DNA of 64,000 nucleotides from Mesorhizobium ciceri biovar biserrulae WSM1271. Its GTDB lineage: Bacteria > Pseudomonadota > Alphaproteobacteria > Rhizobiales > Rhizobiaceae. The stretch spans positions 992,001-1,056,000 of the forward strand of contig NC_014923.1 of assembly GCF_000185905.1 (NCBI RefSeq), written 5' to 3'. Position numbers and translations under genes: made by a program. This document shows positions 8,519 through 17,790 of the stretch, piece after piece (positions within the stretch are counted from its first letter, which is position 1; each line of letters opens with the position of its first letter). Under the pieces are notes generated by a model. It worked only from the letters and a program-made list of their open reading frames with translations. It made no database searches and had not been told where the DNA came from.

Positions 8519-9316
8519 ATGGCAATTCTTGCCAAGGGAAAGATGTTTGCAGCGGCCGTGGTGGCGGTGCTTGCGCTGGCGACGGGCGCACAGGCAGCGG
8601 CCAGCTGCGGCAAGACCGGCGCCGGCTTCGAGGCCTGGAAGCAGGACTTTGCCGCGCAGGCCAGGTCGGAAGGTGTAGGCGCCAAGGGGCTGGCCGCTCT
8701 GGCCGGGGCAAACTACGCGACAAAGACCATCTCAGTCGACCGCGGCATTCACAAGGCCTTCAGCGGCTCGGTGGACGATTTCATGCGGCGGCGCGGCGGC
8801 GCGGCGATTATCTCCAAGGGCCGGTCGCTGAAGAAGTCGAATGCGGCGCTGTTCTCCAAGATCGAAGCGAATTACGGCGTGTCGCCGGGCGTGTTGCTGG
8901 CCATCTGGGGTATGGAAACCGGCTTCGGTTCGGCCATGGGCAACCAGAACACCGTCTCTGCGATTTTGACGCTTGCCTATGATTGCCGCCGCCCGGGGTT
9001 CTTCTACCCGCATGCGATCGCCGCCCTGAAGCTGGTCGATCGCGGGGCGCTGACTGCCTCGTCGGTCGGGGCCGCGCATGGCGAGATCGGACACACGCAG
9101 TTCCTGCCAGGAAACGTCCTGAAATATGGCGTCGGCGGCGGAAACCTGCGCGACAAGGGCACGGCGCTGGCTTCCACCGCCAACTTCCTCAAGGGTCATG
9201 GCTGGCGGGCAGGTGCGAGCGCGAGTGCGAATATGGGCGCGATTGCCGGCTGGAATTCCGCGAGCGTCTATCAGCAGGCCATCGCCCGCATTGCCACGGC
9301 GATCGACGGCGATTGA
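8519..9316 (+). CDS. Lytic murein transglycosylase (SLT_2/MltB-like)
   Basis: A 265-residue exported protein that cleaves peptidoglycan glycan strands. The signal peptide ends near AQAAA; then FEAWKQDFAAQARSEGVGAKGLAAL and a catalytic domain with IWGMETGFGSAMG, where the Glu of MET-x-FG is the likely acid. GEIGHTQFLPGNVLKYG is the second hallmark. It lacks the C-terminal peptidoglycan-binding domain seen in longer members. The start at 8519 follows CAGGAGATCAAC; the longer in-frame ATG at 8459 has no ribosome site. Confidence 0.9.
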   Translation: MAILAKGKMFAAAVVAVLALATGAQAAASCGKTGAGFEAWKQDFAAQARSEGVGAKGLAALAGANYATKTISVDRGIHKAFSGSVDDFMRRRGGAAIISKGRSLKKSNAALFSKIEANYGVSPGVLLAIWGMETGFGSAMGNQNTVSAILTLAYDCRRPGFFYPHAIAALKLVDRGALTASSVGAAHGEIGHTQFLPGNVLKYGVGGGNLRDKGTALASTANFLKGHGWRAGASASANMGAIAGWNSASVYQQAIARIATAIDGD

Positions 9317-9364
9317 CGGACCATGCACCGGGCAGAAGGCCCCGGCCATTTTTTGACTTGATCG

Positions 9365-9390
9365 AAAACCCGGCGTGAATGCCGGGTTTT
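9365..9390. terminator. Bidirectional terminator
   Basis: A 10-bp perfect stem (9365-9374 with 9381-9390) with a 6-base loop and flanking A and T runs, between the convergent transglycosylase gene and the exported protein gene whose stop codon it touches. Confidence 0.85.
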
Positions 9391-9911
9391 TATTTGATTT
9401 CGAGCGTGTAGGAGCAGCCGGCCAGGGTCTTGCCGGGATGGGACTCGACGGTCGAGACGTTGAGCTTGACGTCCGTGGAGAAGGTCAATCCTTCCGACTC
9501 TTCGGTGCTTTGGAAAACGGCCTTTTCGCCAAGGAATTTTTGCGGCGTGGAAAACACGGCCATGACGTCGAGTTCTTTTGCAAGCTCCGGCGCGGCAACG
9601 CCGTCGAGCACGGCCATCGGCCCCGCAGCGGTAAACACGATCGATCCTGTCTCGCGGTTGAACACGCGGATTTTGGCCGGCAGTTCGTATTGGCTGAGAA
9701 ACGGATTGCCGGAGGCAACCTCCTTCCAGCCAAGCGTTTCAACGGCACCCGGTGCGCTGGACAGCCACAGGGCAAAGTCGTTGTAGGTCGGAACGTCCGC
9801 CCTGCACTCGATCAGCGCGGGAAGGTCAAGAGAGGCGGGGTCGAACTCCTGGCCGGCGGCCGGCGTCGCCAGAACAACCAGCGGCGCCAGGCAGCGACCG
9901 AAACCGCGCAT
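9390..9911 (-). CDS. Hypothetical exported protein, argG-linked
   Basis: A 173-residue protein with a short signal peptide (MRGFGRCLAPLVVLATPAAG). I recognise no domain. Two Cys residues (IECRADVP near 36 and AGCSYTLEIK near the end) could form a disulfide in the periplasm. It starts 5 bases downstream of the argG stop on the same strand, so it is probably cotranscribed with argG; whether it has any role in arginine metabolism is unknown. Confidence 0.7.
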   Translation of the reverse strand: MRGFGRCLAPLVVLATPAAGQEFDPASLDLPALIECRADVPTYNDFALWLSSAPGAVETLGWKEVASGNPFLSQYELPAKIRVFNRETGSIVFTAAGPMAVLDGVAAPELAKELDVMAVFSTPQKFLGEKAVFQSTEESEGLTFSTDVKLNVSTVESHPGKTLAGCSYTLEIK

Positions 9912-9916
9912 CCGCC

Positions 9917-11140
9917 CTACTTGGCGCGGTTGCGCGCTGCCAGCGTTCTCAGCCGCAGTGCATTGAGGCGGATGAAGCCGGCGGCGTCCTTCTGGTCATA
10001 GGCGCCACGGTCGTCCTCGAAAGTGACCAGCGCATCGGAGTAAAGCGTCTTCTTCGACTTGCGGCCGGTGACCATGACGTTGCCCTTGTAGAGCTTGAGC
10101 CGCACCGTGCCCTCGACGTCTTCCTGGCTCTTGTCGATCATCGCCTGCAGCATCAGCCGTTCGGGCGCGAACCAGAAGCCGTTATAGATCAGCTCGGCGT
10201 AACGCGGCATGAACTCGTCCTTGAGGTGGGCCGCACCTCGGTCGAGCGTGATCGATTCGATGGCCCGGTGGGCGGCGATCAGGATGGTGCCGCCTGGCGT
10301 TTCGTAGACGCCGCGCGACTTCATGCCGACGAAGCGGTTCTCGACCAGGTCGAGCCGGCCGATGCCATTGTCGCGGCCAAGATCGTTGAGTGTCGCCAGC
10401 ATGGTTGCCGGCGACAATTTCTTGCCGTTCAGCGCGATCGGATCGCCCTTCAGGAACTCGATCTCGATCTCGGTGACCTTGTCCGGCGCGTCCATCGGCG
10501 AAACGGTGCGCTGATGAACGAATTCCGGCGGCTCCACCCACGGGTCTTCCAGCACCTTGCCCTCGGAGGACGAATGCAAGAGGTTGGCGTCGACCGAGAA
10601 CGGTGCATCGCCCTTCTTGTCCTTCGGCACCGGGATCTGGTGCTGCTCGGCGAAATTCATCAGGTCGGTACGCGACTTGAACGTCCAGTCGCGCCACGGC
10701 GCGATGACCTTGATGTCGGGGTTCAGTGCGTAAGCCGAGAGCTCGAAGCGAACCTGATCGTTGCCCTTGCCGGTGGCGCCATGCGCGATCGCATCGGCGC
10801 CGGTTTCCCGGGCTATATCGACCAGATGCTTGGAGATCAGCGGCCGGGCGATCGAGGTGCCGAGCAGATAGGTGCCTTCATAGACGGTGTTGGCGCGGAA
10901 CATCGGGAAGACGAAGTCGGCGACGAATTCCTCGCGCACATCGACGATACGGATGTCCTTGATGCCCATCATCTCGGCCTTGCGGCGCGCCGGTTCCAGC
11001 TCTTCACCCTGACCGAGATCGGCGGTGAAGGTGATGACCTCGGCGCCGAACTCGGTCTGCAGCCATTTCAGGATGATGGATGTGTCGAGACCGCCGGAAT
11101 AGGAGAGCACGACTTTCTTGATGTCTTTGGTTTTGGACAT
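9917..11140 (-). CDS. argG: Argininosuccinate synthase
   Basis: A 407-residue cytosolic ligase joining citrulline and aspartate with ATP, the penultimate step of arginine synthesis. The PP-loop SYSGGLDTS at residues 13-21, [14 protein letters not shown], the citrulline/Asp-binding segment [13 protein letters not shown] and the [10 protein letters not shown] region are all present, and the length is normal. The first ATG at 11140 is used. The gene has its own upstream region of about 95 bp and is followed at 5 bases by a small exported-protein gene. Confidence 0.98.
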   Translation of the reverse strand: MSKTKDIKKVVLSYSGGLDTSIILKWLQTEFGAEVITFTADLGQGEELEPARRKAEMMGIKDIRIVDVREEFVADFVFPMFRANTVYEGTYLLGTSIARPLISKHLVDIARETGADAIAHGATGKGNDQVRFELSAYALNPDIKVIAPWRDWTFKSRTDLMNFAEQHQIPVPKDKKGDAPFSVDANLLHSSSEGKVLEDPWVEPPEFVHQRTVSPMDAPDKVTEIEIEFLKGDPIALNGKKLSPATMLATLNDLGRDNGIGRLDLVENRFVGMKSRGVYETPGGTILIAAHRAIESITLDRGAAHLKDEFMPRYAELIYNGFWFAPERLMLQAMIDKSQEDVEGTVRLKLYKGNVMVTGRKSKKTLYSDALVTFEDDRGAYDQKDAAGFIRLNALRLRTLAARNRAK

Positions 11141-11235
11141 TTTTACCCCGTCGGTGGCGGACGCCCCAGCCTGGGCGTCACGGATTTGTCGCAGCGCCTT
11201 TTAGCAGGAACGGCAGAGCGAGCAAGCACGCGTGC

Positions 11236-12297
11236 ATGCATGGCTTCTGGTCCAGCGCATGGCGGGAGCGCGATGCCTGGGCCGTGGCGTTTTGGCGGGA
11301 CCGTGCCATGGCGCCCCGCATCGCAGCACTAAGAAGATGCAGTTCAGCACGGAGCGCGGTCTATCCGCGCGACGGAGCCGATCGGGAAAGGTTGGTCAGC
11401 AACGCCGACCTTGCCATGTACCGGGCGAAGAACGACGTGACGCGAGCCGTCTGCTTCTACGAATCCGCCATGGACGAGACGGCGCGGGCGCGCCGCGCCT
11501 TGGCCACCGACCTTCGCCAGGCGATCGACCGCGGCGAGCTTTCGCTTCACTATCAGGTGCAGACCTCGGTCCCGACCGGCGCCACCTGCGGCTACGAGGC
11601 GCTGCTGCGCTGGACCCATCCCGTGCATGGCATGATCCCGCCCGCCGAATTCATCCCGATTGCCGAAGAGAACGGCTCGATCATGGCGATCGGCGAATGG
11701 GTGCTGCGGACCGCGTGCCGGCAGGCGGCCTCGTGGGGCAATGGCCACAAGATCGCGGTCAATTTGTCGCCGGTGCAGTTCGCCCATGCCGATCTCGCCA
11801 AGCTCGTCCATCAGATCCTGATCGAGACCGGGCTGTCGCCGAAACGGCTGGAGCTGGAGTTGACCGAATCGACGATCGTCGCCGACAAGGTGCGCACGCT
11901 GCATGTCCTGCGCCAGGTCAAGGCGCTTGGGGTGACGATCGCGATCGACGATTTCGGCACCGGCTATTCATCGCTCGATACGCTGCGCTCGTTTCCCTTC
12001 GACAAGATCAAGCTCGACCGCTCATTCATGGCCGATGTCGAGCGAAGCCCGCAGGCCAAGGCCATCATCCGGGCGGTGCTGACGCTGGGCCGCAGCCTCG
12101 ACATTCCGGTGCTCGCCGAAGGCGTCGAGACACATGTCCAGCTCACCATCCTGCAGGTCGAAGGCTGCAATGAGGCGCAAGGCTATTTTCTCGGCCGGCC
12201 CAAGCCGATCGACCAGATCACCGGGGACACCGATGTCCGCAACGATCGACTCTTCGCGGAGGAGCCAGCGAGGATACGGCTGAGCAGGCAGGCATAG
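11236..12297 (+). CDS. EAL-domain phosphodiesterase, 5'-truncated GGDEF-EAL gene
   Basis: The C-terminal 290 residues form a full EAL domain: GYEALLRW, ELELTEST, IAIDDFGTGYSSLDTLR, KLDRSF and VLAEGVETHVQL with QGYFLGRP. The residues needed for c-di-GMP hydrolysis look intact. Before it only the last 25 residues of a GGDEF domain remain (AVYPRDGADRERLVSNADLAMYRAKN); the preceding 44 codons read as unrelated, Arg/Trp-rich sequence. No GGDEF active site, sensor or membrane segments are present. This is best explained by deletion of the 5' part. It may be a pseudogene or a short free-standing phosphodiesterase; the start is uncertain. Confidence 0.7.
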   Translation: MHGFWSSAWRERDAWAVAFWRDRAMAPRIAALRRCSSARSAVYPRDGADRERLVSNADLAMYRAKNDVTRAVCFYESAMDETARARRALATDLRQAIDRGELSLHYQVQTSVPTGATCGYEALLRWTHPVHGMIPPAEFIPIAEENGSIMAIGEWVLRTACRQAASWGNGHKIAVNLSPVQFAHADLAKLVHQILIETGLSPKRLELELTESTIVADKVRTLHVLRQVKALGVTIAIDDFGTGYSSLDTLRSFPFDKIKLDRSFMADVERSPQAKAIIRAVLTLGRSLDIPVLAEGVETHVQLTILQVEGCNEAQGYFLGRPKPIDQITGDTDVRNDRLFAEEPARIRLSRQA

Positions 12298-12422
12298 GAC
12301 TGCCGCGGCCGGCGCCCAGCGAATGCCGTGCAGACGCCTGCTGGATCGAGATCGGATCGCTGCTGTGTCTGGCGTCGACATGGCGCATCCTGTATAGGCC
12401 TCCCAATTCCCCGGGGCCGCTC

Positions 12423-13064
12423 ATGTCGTTCATTCCAGACACCACCACGCTGATCCAGTTCGCCATCGCCACGGTCATCCTGGCGATCACGCCGGGGCCG
12501 GACATGACCCTGTTCGTCTCGCGCACGCTGAGCCAGGGCCGTGCCACCGGCTTTGCCTCGATGGCCGGCGCGCTTTGCGGCACGCTGATCCACACCACGC
12601 TGGTGGTGGTCGGCGTCTCGGCGCTGATCGTCGCCTCGCCGATGGCATTCTTCGTGCTGAAGATCTTCGGCGCCGGCTATCTCGTCTTCCTGGCCTGGCA
12701 GGCAATCACCAGGGGCTCGGCCTTTTCGCCGGAGAAGAAGACGGGACCCGAGATTTCGCTGTTGCGCAGCTGGGCGGCGGGCCTCGGCGTCAATCTGCTC
12801 AACCCGAAGATCATCCTGTTCTTCATGACCTTCCTGCCGCAGTTCGTCTCCGCACATGATCCGAACGCACCGGGAAAGCTGTTTTTCCTGGGCACGATGT
12901 TCATCGTGCTGTCGGTCCCGGTGACGGTGCCGATGGTGCTGGCGGCGGAAAAGTTTTCGGCGGCGATGAAGGCAAGCCCGCGCGTTACGCGGGTGGTCGA
13001 CTATCTCTTCGCCGGCGTGTTCTCCGCCTTCGCCCTCAAGATCCTGACGGCGCAGGCGAAGTAG
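12423..13064 (+). CDS. LysE-family amino acid exporter
   Basis: A 213-residue inner membrane protein with six hydrophobic segments. The N-terminal ITPGPDMTLFVSRTLSQGRATGF and the later GLGVNLLNPKIILFFMTFLPQF are the two signature regions of the LysE/RhtB family, which exports amino acids or homoserine lactones. The substrate cannot be inferred. Monocistronic on the plus strand; the next genes are convergent. Confidence 0.9.
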   Translation: MSFIPDTTTLIQFAIATVILAITPGPDMTLFVSRTLSQGRATGFASMAGALCGTLIHTTLVVVGVSALIVASPMAFFVLKIFGAGYLVFLAWQAITRGSAFSPEKKTGPEISLLRSWAAGLGVNLLNPKIILFFMTFLPQFVSAHDPNAPGKLFFLGTMFIVLSVPVTVPMVLAAEKFSAAMKASPRVTRVVDYLFAGVFSAFALKILTAQAK

Positions 13065-13070
13065 GCGCCG

Positions 13071-13550
13071 TCATCCTGTCCAGCCATCCTCTTTTGATCC
13101 TGGTTCGCCTTGCCACCAGCTTGCGGCCCAGCGCCCGGCGCTGAGCCAGTAAAAGATACCACCGACCATGCCGCTGCCGATCACGGCCATGATGGCGCTG
13201 GTGTCCCTGACGGCGAAGGCGGTGTCACCGCTGTGGTCGGCAAGCCCGAGGAAAACACCGGCAACCACCGCGCCCGCCAGCGCATAGAACAGCCAGTCGC
13301 GCCGGCCCAGGATTTCGGCAAGCAGGATGACGACAGAGGCCGGCATCAGGGCGAAATAGGCGACGAACAGGGCGGCGAAGGGAATTGAAAAATACAGGGA
13401 AGCCGTCGCCGTCGGATGCGCATGCTCCGGCGTGTAGCCGAGCGATGCCAGGAACAGGATGTTGAGGAAGGCGCTCGCCGCCAGCGAGGCGACGGCATAG
13501 CCGAACAGGATGACGGTGAAACGGATGAGGTAGCCGACGAGACGCGCCAT
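13071..13550 (-). CDS. Hypothetical four-helix membrane protein (paralogue B)
   Basis: A 159-residue protein with four predicted membrane segments, ending GGIFYWLSAGRWAASW plus a short soluble tail. Its start ATG shares one base with the stop of the gene before it (TGATG), which implies translational coupling. It resembles that neighbour in layout: GY-A--LA at the first helix, GRRDWLFYALAGAVV versus [15 protein letters not shown], and an aromatic YWLxAGR end. No known family is recognised. Confidence 0.7.
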   Translation of the reverse strand: MARLVGYLIRFTVILFGYAVASLAASAFLNILFLASLGYTPEHAHPTATASLYFSIPFAALFVAYFALMPASVVILLAEILGRRDWLFYALAGAVVAGVFLGLADHSGDTAFAVRDTSAIMAVIGSGMVGGIFYWLSAGRWAASWWQGEPGSKEDGWTG

Positions 13551-13999
13551 CAATCCCGGCCCAGATTCCGGCCCGTGCCGGACCTGCGTCCAGCCAGAAG
13601 CCAGTAGATCCAACCGGCGGCGATGCCGGCGGTGGCGAGAAAACCCAGAAAGCCCGGATTGAAGACAAAGCTGCTGGCCGAGCGCGGCATGGATACGCCA
13701 AAGGCGATGGACGTGATCGCACCGGTGGCGGCGAAGTAGAACCATCCCCGAAGTGAAAACCGTTCGGCGACAAAAAGCGCCGGACCGACGATCAACAGCG
13801 CGCCGATCATTACGGTCAACACGGCGAGCGGGAACGAACCAAGCCAGTCGAAGGCGAAAATGATCGACCAGTTGCCGTCTTCGATGCCTTCCAGAAGAGC
13901 GATCAGCAGCACCGGCACCAGGATCGAGGTCAGCACGGCGGCGACATAGCCGACCGCCATGATGGCGAGGCGTCTTAGCCAGGCGAAGGGGCGGTTCAC
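13550..13999 (-). CDS. Hypothetical four-helix membrane protein (paralogue A), coupled to rlmN
   Basis: A 149-residue protein starting at a GTG that overlaps the rlmN stop codon (GTGA). It has four hydrophobic segments and a C-terminal [12 protein letters not shown] later ATG (MAVGYV) is an alternative start, but the GTG gives exact coupling to rlmN. It is a diverged duplicate of the following gene. No domain of known function is seen; the shared operon suggests only co-expression with rlmN. Confidence 0.68.
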   Translation of the reverse strand: MNRPFAWLRRLAIMAVGYVAAVLTSILVPVLLIALLEGIEDGNWSIIFAFDWLGSFPLAVLTVMIGALLIVGPALFVAERFSLRGWFYFAATGAITSIAFGVSMPRSASSFVFNPGFLGFLATAGIAAGWIYWLLAGRRSGTGRNLGRD

Positions 14000-15231
14000 G
14001 CCTCGCCGTGCCCCGCTATCATCATCGCTTCCAGAGCCAGCCGGTCCACCTTGCGCATGCGCTCGGAGTCGGATTTGAGCTGGCCGCAGGCGGCGAGGAT
14101 GTCGCGGCCGCGCGGCGTGCGGATCGGCGAGGCATAGCCGGCATTGTTGATGTAGTCGGCGAATTTCTCGATCGTCTCCCAGTCCGAGCACTGGTAATTG
14201 GTGCCCGGCCACGGGTTGAACGGGATCAGGTTGATCTTGGCCGGAATGCCCTTGAGCAGCTTGATCAGTCCCTTGGCGTCCTCGATGGAATCGTTGACGT
14301 CCTTCAGCATCACATATTCGAAGGTGATGCGCTTGGCGTTCGACAGGCCGGGATAGGCGCGGCAGGCGGCGATCAGTTCCTTCAGCGGATACTTCTTGTT
14401 GATCGGCACAAGCAAGTCGCGCAGATCGTCATTGGTGGCATGCAGCGAGATTGCCAGCATGACGCCGATTTCCTCGCCGGTGCGGAAGATTTCCGGCACG
14501 ACGCCGGAGGTCGACAGCGTGATGCGCCGCTTCGACAGGGACAGGCCGTCACCGTCGGAAGCGATCAGCAGCGCCTTCTTCACCGCTTCGAAATTGTAAA
14601 GCGGCTCGCCCATGCCCATCATGACGATATTGGACACTTTGCGGCCTTCGGCCGGCACGATGGCGCCGTCGGGCGTGTCGCGGTCAGGGAAATCGCCGAG
14701 CCGGTCGCGGGCGGTGAGCAGCTGGGCGAGGATCTCCTCGGCCGTCAGATTGCGCACCAGCTTCTGCGTGCCGGTGTGGCAGAACGAGCAGGTCAGCGTG
14801 CAGCCCACCTGCGAGGAGATGCACAGCGTGCCGCGACCCTCTTCGGGAATGTAGACGGTTTCGATCTCGACAGGCCGGCCGGCGCCGCGCGGCGGAAAGC
14901 GGAACAGCCACTTTCGCGTGCCGTCGGCGGAAATCTGCTCCTCGACGATCTCGGGCCTGGCGACGGTGAAATGCTTGTCGAGCTCAGCACGCAGATCCTT
15001 GGAGATGTTGAACATGCCGGCGAAATCGGAGACGCCGCGCACATACATCCAGTGCCACAGCTGCTGGGCGCGCATTTTCGCCTGGCGCTCGGGCACAGCG
15101 CCTGATGCAACCAGAGTCTCGGCGAGTTCGATCCGCGTCAGGCCGATCAGCGACTGCTTTTCGGGCTGTGCCGCGCGGGCACGCAACGCGTCGCGGGCGC
15201 TGTCAGTGGTGAGATCGAATGAAAGGGTCAT
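13996..15231 (-). CDS. rlmN: Dual-specificity RNA methyltransferase RlmN
   Basis: A 411-residue radical SAM enzyme methylating C2 of A2503 in 23S rRNA and, in many bacteria, A37 of some tRNAs. The cluster-binding motif is CTLTCSFC near residue 143, and the C-terminal catalytic Cys lies in [10 protein letters not shown] near residue 378. Other hallmarks are [16 protein letters not shown] and [14 protein letters not shown]. Length is normal for alphaproteobacteria. It heads a three-gene overlapping unit with two small membrane protein genes. Confidence 0.97.
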   Translation of the reverse strand: MTLSFDLTTDSARDALRARAAQPEKQSLIGLTRIELAETLVASGAVPERQAKMRAQQLWHWMYVRGVSDFAGMFNISKDLRAELDKHFTVARPEIVEEQISADGTRKWLFRFPPRGAGRPVEIETVYIPEEGRGTLCISSQVGCTLTCSFCHTGTQKLVRNLTAEEILAQLLTARDRLGDFPDRDTPDGAIVPAEGRKVSNIVMMGMGEPLYNFEAVKKALLIASDGDGLSLSKRRITLSTSGVVPEIFRTGEEIGVMLAISLHATNDDLRDLLVPINKKYPLKELIAACRAYPGLSNAKRITFEYVMLKDVNDSIEDAKGLIKLLKGIPAKINLIPFNPWPGTNYQCSDWETIEKFADYINNAGYASPIRTPRGRDILAACGQLKSDSERMRKVDRLALEAMMIAGHGEA

Positions 15232-15610
15232 GGTTGCACTGATATAAGCGGTTTGCGGCCGATTTCACGCATCGTGCCGGAAAGGAAGCGCGGCGCATAG
15301 CACAGGTTGAGGGCAGAGTCATGCTCAGCTAGCTTTACGATCTACGATCGCCTTGGAACGACGTCGGCACCGCCCCTCGTCATGGCGGGCATTTCTCTCC
15401 CGATAATGCCTGTCTTGCGGCGGCAGCGCGTTTGGCTGATGGCTTCCCCCACTCCGTCGAGCGTAGCTCGACGGAGTGGGGGCCGACCTTTCACCGAAGC
15501 GATGCTTCCGCCTGGCACTCAGGCGAGCGCCAACGACAGGTTTTTCCGGCGCTAGTTTAATAGACTGCCCAGCTGTGTTAGGCCGAAACATTCCCCGCTC
15601 GAGGACAGAC
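15232..15610. other. Intergenic region between divergent rlmN and ClC gene
   Basis: 379 bases without a convincing gene. It holds the promoters of the two divergent genes and a very stable hairpin at 15446-15482 (see that entry). Short open frames crossing it on both strands have no ribosome sites or recognisable sequence. Confidence 0.6.
15446..15482. repeat. 17-bp perfect inverted repeat (hairpin)
   Basis: Arms 15446-15462 and 15466-15482 are perfectly complementary with a 3-base loop (GTA). There is no T run, and it lies 130 bases before the ClC start, so it is not an ordinary terminator. It looks like a short palindromic intergenic element. Confidence 0.75.
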
Positions 15611-16960
15611 ATGGCCGGCACATCGCGAAAATATCCCATGCTGCGGCGTTCGCGCGCGATGTGGGGCTCACGGCGGGTCTGGCAGCCGCGCCTGGTGTTC
15701 TGGGCCGGCGCGCTTGGCATCGGTGTGATCAGCGTGCTGTTCGCGGTGCTGGCCGACAGGGCGCAGGAACTGTTTCAACTGATGACAGGAGATGCAGGCG
15801 GCTGGCGTTTCTATCTGCCGCTTGCCATTACGCCGTTGGGTTTCGTGCTGTGCGCCTGGCTTGCCCACACCTTCTTTCCCGGTTCGCAAGGCAGCGGCAT
15901 TCCGCAGGCGATCGCCGCCCGCCATCTGCGTGACGACGAGGACCGCAGCCACATCCTGTCCCTCAAACTGGTGGCCGGCAAAATCATGCTCACCATCGTC
16001 GGCCTGTTCTGCGGCGCCTCGATCGGCCGCGAGGGTCCGACGGTGCAAGTCGGCGCGTCGCTGATGCTGCAGGCGGCACGCTGGGGCGGCATGGTGCAGG
16101 CCCGGGGTCTGATCCTGGCCGGGTCGGCCGCCGGGATTGCCGCCGCCTTCAACACGCCGCTGGCCGGCATCGTCTTCGCCATCGAGGAGATGGGCCGCAC
16201 CTATGAGGCGCGAACCAACGGGCTGGTGCTGACGGCGGTGATCCTGGCCGGTCTCGCTTCGCTCGGGCTGCTCGGCAACTACACCTATTTTGGCGTCGCC
16301 AGGGACACCATCTCGTTTGCCGCCGAGTGGCCGCTGGTGATTGCCTGCGGCGTCATCGGCGGCGGGTTCGGCGCGCTGTTCTCGCTGCTGGCGTTGAAGG
16401 CGACGCGGCGGATCCGGCGCTGGAACACTGGGCAGCCTTTGCGGCGCGCCCTGGTCGTGGCCGCAATCTGCGGGCTTGCGGTGGCGGTGATCGGCATCGC
16501 CTCAGGCGGGCTGACCTTCGGCACCGGTTACGTGCAGGCGCGGGGCGCCGTCGAAGGCACGCCGCTGCCGTGGTTCTTCTTCGCCGAAAAGTTCCTGGCG
16601 GGATTGCTGTCGATGATCTCGGGCATTCCGGGCGGTATCTTCGCGCCCTCGCTGGCTGTCGGCGCCGGCATCGGCAGTTCGCTCGGCCTCCTCTTTGGCG
16701 CGAGCACTGGGGTGGCGGCACTGCTCGGCATGGCCGGCTATTTCGCCGGTGTGGTGCAAGCGCCGATGACGGCCTTCGTCATCATCCTGGAGATGACCGG
16801 CAATCACGACAATGTCATCGCGCTGATGCTGGCCTCGATGCTGGGCTACGGCACGGCGCGCATGATCTCGCACGAGCCGCTCTATCACGCGCTATCGCGT
16901 GTCTTCATCGCCGAGGCGATCCGGCGCCGCCGGGCGGAGGCCGGGCCGGGGCAAGTATGA
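15611..16960 (+). CDS. ClC-family chloride channel or transporter
   Basis: A 449-residue polytopic protein. The three chloride-site motifs are present: GSQGSGIPQ near residue 97, GREGPTVQVGAS near 141 with the gating Glu, and GIPGGIFAPSLAVGAGIG near 340. FAIEEM contains a Glu at the place of the internal proton Glu of H+/Cl- antiporters, so exchange rather than passive conduction is plausible. No C-terminal CBS pair is present. The start at 15611 follows GAGGACAGAC; the upstream in-frame ATG at 15476 lies in the hairpin region. Confidence 0.92.
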   Translation: MAGTSRKYPMLRRSRAMWGSRRVWQPRLVFWAGALGIGVISVLFAVLADRAQELFQLMTGDAGGWRFYLPLAITPLGFVLCAWLAHTFFPGSQGSGIPQAIAARHLRDDEDRSHILSLKLVAGKIMLTIVGLFCGASIGREGPTVQVGASLMLQAARWGGMVQARGLILAGSAAGIAAAFNTPLAGIVFAIEEMGRTYEARTNGLVLTAVILAGLASLGLLGNYTYFGVARDTISFAAEWPLVIACGVIGGGFGALFSLLALKATRRIRRWNTGQPLRRALVVAAICGLAVAVIGIASGGLTFGTGYVQARGAVEGTPLPWFFFAEKFLAGLLSMISGIPGGIFAPSLAVGAGIGSSLGLLFGASTGVAALLGMAGYFAGVVQAPMTAFVIILEMTGNHDNVIALMLASMLGYGTARMISHEPLYHALSRVFIAEAIRRRRAEAGPGQV

Positions 16961-16966
16961 AAGAAA

Positions 16967-16994
16967 AAAGGCCGGGCTTCGCGGCCCGGCCTTT
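16967..16994. terminator. Bidirectional terminator
   Basis: An 11-bp perfect stem (16967-16977 with 16984-16994) flanked by A and T runs, between the convergent ClC gene and the IalB-like gene. Confidence 0.85.
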
Positions 16995-17016
16995 CTCTCA
17001 AAAAAAGTAGCTTTGC

Positions 17017-17520
17017 CTATTTACACTTGGCGATCGATGTCAGCGCCGCCGAAATGCCCTTCAGAGAGAAGACATAGGAGGTGGGATTGCCGCGGCCGGA
17101 CTTCGCCGTCACCTTCATGTCGGTGCCGGTCTTCATGGCGGCGATCAGTACCGGCTCCTCGGCGGCATTCTCGACCCAGGCCGATTTGCCGCGCGTGAAC
17201 ATCGAAAACGTCTTCTTGTCGATGGTCACAGTGGCCTTGGAGCCTTCCTGGAAATTGTAGCCGGCAATGAATTGCGGCTCGTAGGACACTTGCTGGCCGG
17301 GCCGCTGGCTGACGAAGAAGAACATATCGCCATGGTCGAGCGTGGGCGGCTGCTTGTCGGTCGGCACGGTCAGGACATAGCAGACCTTGCCGCCCGATGC
17401 CTGGTAGCTGTAGGTGCCCCAGGCATTGTGCTGGCCGATCTTGGTCGCCGACTGCGCCAGTGCCGGCGCTGCCACGGCCACCAGGGCCAGACTCGAAACT
17501 ATCGCAATCAATCCGCGCAT
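17017..17520 (-). CDS. Invasion-associated locus B (IalB)-like exported protein
   Basis: A 167-residue periplasmic protein with a clear signal peptide (MRGLIAIVSSLALVAVAAPALA). The mature part matches the IalB family: W-x-TYSYQASGGKVCYVLT, FFVSQRPGQQVSYEPQFIAGY, FSMFTRGKSAWVENAAEE and a final Cys (SIAKCK). In Bartonella IalB is tied to erythrocyte invasion, but free-living rhizobia hold many paralogues of unknown role. Monocistronic, with a strong terminator downstream. Confidence 0.87.
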   Translation of the reverse strand: MRGLIAIVSSLALVAVAAPALAQSATKIGQHNAWGTYSYQASGGKVCYVLTVPTDKQPPTLDHGDMFFFVSQRPGQQVSYEPQFIAGYNFQEGSKATVTIDKKTFSMFTRGKSAWVENAAEEPVLIAAMKTGTDMKVTAKSGRGNPTSYVFSLKGISAALTSIAKCK

Positions 17521-17790
17521 CGCTTTTCCCGTATTCCAAATGGTGCGGAGGCAGGCCGGCTTGGCGTCCTGCCCGTCGCTTCATTTTGATTTAATCTGGG
17601 TTACCAAACGGTGAATTTCCGAAGAGAAAAGGACCCTCACCCCGAGGAAACCGCCACCATACCCGCGCCGCCGCCCTGCGAGCGGGTGGCGCGACATCCC
17701 TTTGGCGACTTGGAGGCCACGAAAGCGGCAAGAGTTTGACTTTTTACGCTGTCGCCGAAAGCCGGCTTCAACGGCGTTCCGCGCGCGTGT

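Noticed and set aside
9752..11332. 526-codon plus-strand frame over argG
   Set aside because: Shadow of argG; no ribosome site and no protein-like segment pattern.
15307..15720. Open frames in the rlmN-ClC gap on both strands
   Set aside because: They pass through the perfect hairpin, have no ribosome site, and partly overlap the ClC coding start.
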